This document shows, piece by piece, positions 36,217 through 36,273 of a stretch of DNA of 36,273 bases; positions within the stretch are counted from its first letter, which is position 1; each line of letters opens with the position of its first letter. The position numbers were made by a program, and so were the translations under genes. The stretch spans positions 1 to 36,273 of IMG/VR virus record IMGVR_UViG_3300042304_000106; one strand, 5' to 3'. The DNA is from a virus. The notes under the pieces are model-generated. The model was not told the origin of the DNA. It ran no database searches and was given only the letters and a program-made list of their open reading frames with translations.

Positions 36217-36273
36217 ATGACTCCCTACCCAAAACCGTTCCTGAACCACTTCTTTCAAAAACTCCCGAAAAAA
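36217..36273 (+). CDS. Start of frame crossing the circular junction
   Basis: ATG 36217, 9 nt after the HNH stop, opens a frame MTPYPKPFLNHFFQKLPKKK that continues through the junction (base 36245 to base 1) and ends at 47-49, overlapping the TTG start of the small terminase. One base less in the eight-A run (23-30) would make it the N-terminus of the small terminase. It is either that or a 25-residue leader peptide. Confidence 0.45.
   Translation, partial: MTPYPKPFLNHFFQKLPKK
36246..36273. repeat. Terminal direct repeat, right copy
   Basis: Identical to bases 1-28. It marks overlap of a circular assembly. Confidence 0.9.

Noticed and set aside
1-36273. CRISPR arrays, insertion sequences, rRNA or tRNA genes.
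   Set aside because: No regularly spaced repeats, transposase motifs or RNA gene signatures seen on reading both strands.

Overview
This window looks like one complete circularised genome of a tailed phage. The first 28 bases recur exactly as the last 28, and the gene order reads without a break across that junction. A tape measure gene, tail tube, frameshifted tail chaperones and an HK97-type head, with no sheath or baseplate genes, indicate a siphovirus. A spanin pair with a lipoprotein Rz1 nested inside Rz implies a Gram-negative host. The moderate G+C and the gene repertoire would suit an aquatic proteobacterial host, but that is inference. I recognise no integrase, CI repressor, tRNA gene, CRISPR array or insertion sequence.

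Layout. (1) The late rightward region runs from about 35.9 kb through the junction to 21.5 kb: HNH nuclease, small and large terminase, portal, protease, major capsid protein, a hidden DUF115/MptE-like ORF plus a glycosyltransferase, head-tail connectors, tail terminator, tail tube, G/GT chaperones, tape measure, distal tail and fibre-like proteins, a lysis and small-membrane-protein cluster, and a GH19 endolysin. (2) The leftward early operon (26349 down to 21531) carries small unknown genes, a DUF932 protein, an ERF annealing protein, a YqaJ exonuclease, a small protein with an SSB-like acidic tip, and a winged-helix protein. Several of its gaps contain a post-stop hairpin and a repeated palindromic leader. 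(3) A control region at 26350-26551 lies upstream of a Cro-like repressor, followed by a rightward early/middle operon: DUF1376 replication-type protein, many small genes joined by ATGA overlaps, a PD-(D/E)XK-like nuclease, NinB and a DUF1364 nuclease. (4) An AT-rich cassette (31889-35471) encodes a ParB-like protein, sugar-type nucleotidyltransferase, HAD phosphatase-kinase fusion, TET-associated-type glycosyltransferase and TET/JBP-like 2-oxoglutarate/Fe(II) dioxygenase. A short HTH protein, a candidate late regulator, closes the circle next to HNH-terminase.

How the genes work together. ERF, YqaJ, NinB and the SSB-tipped protein form a recombination/replication set. The Cro-like protein probably switches between divergent early transcription units, and the HTH protein before the packaging genes probably controls late transcription. 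The most interesting system is the 31.9-35.5 kb cassette, which reads as a DNA hypermodification pathway: the dioxygenase would oxidise a base methyl group, the glycosyltransferase would add a sugar to it, and the nucleotidyltransferase and HAD-kinase would make the activated donor. No DNA methyltransferase is recognisable in the genome, so the target base is unclear.
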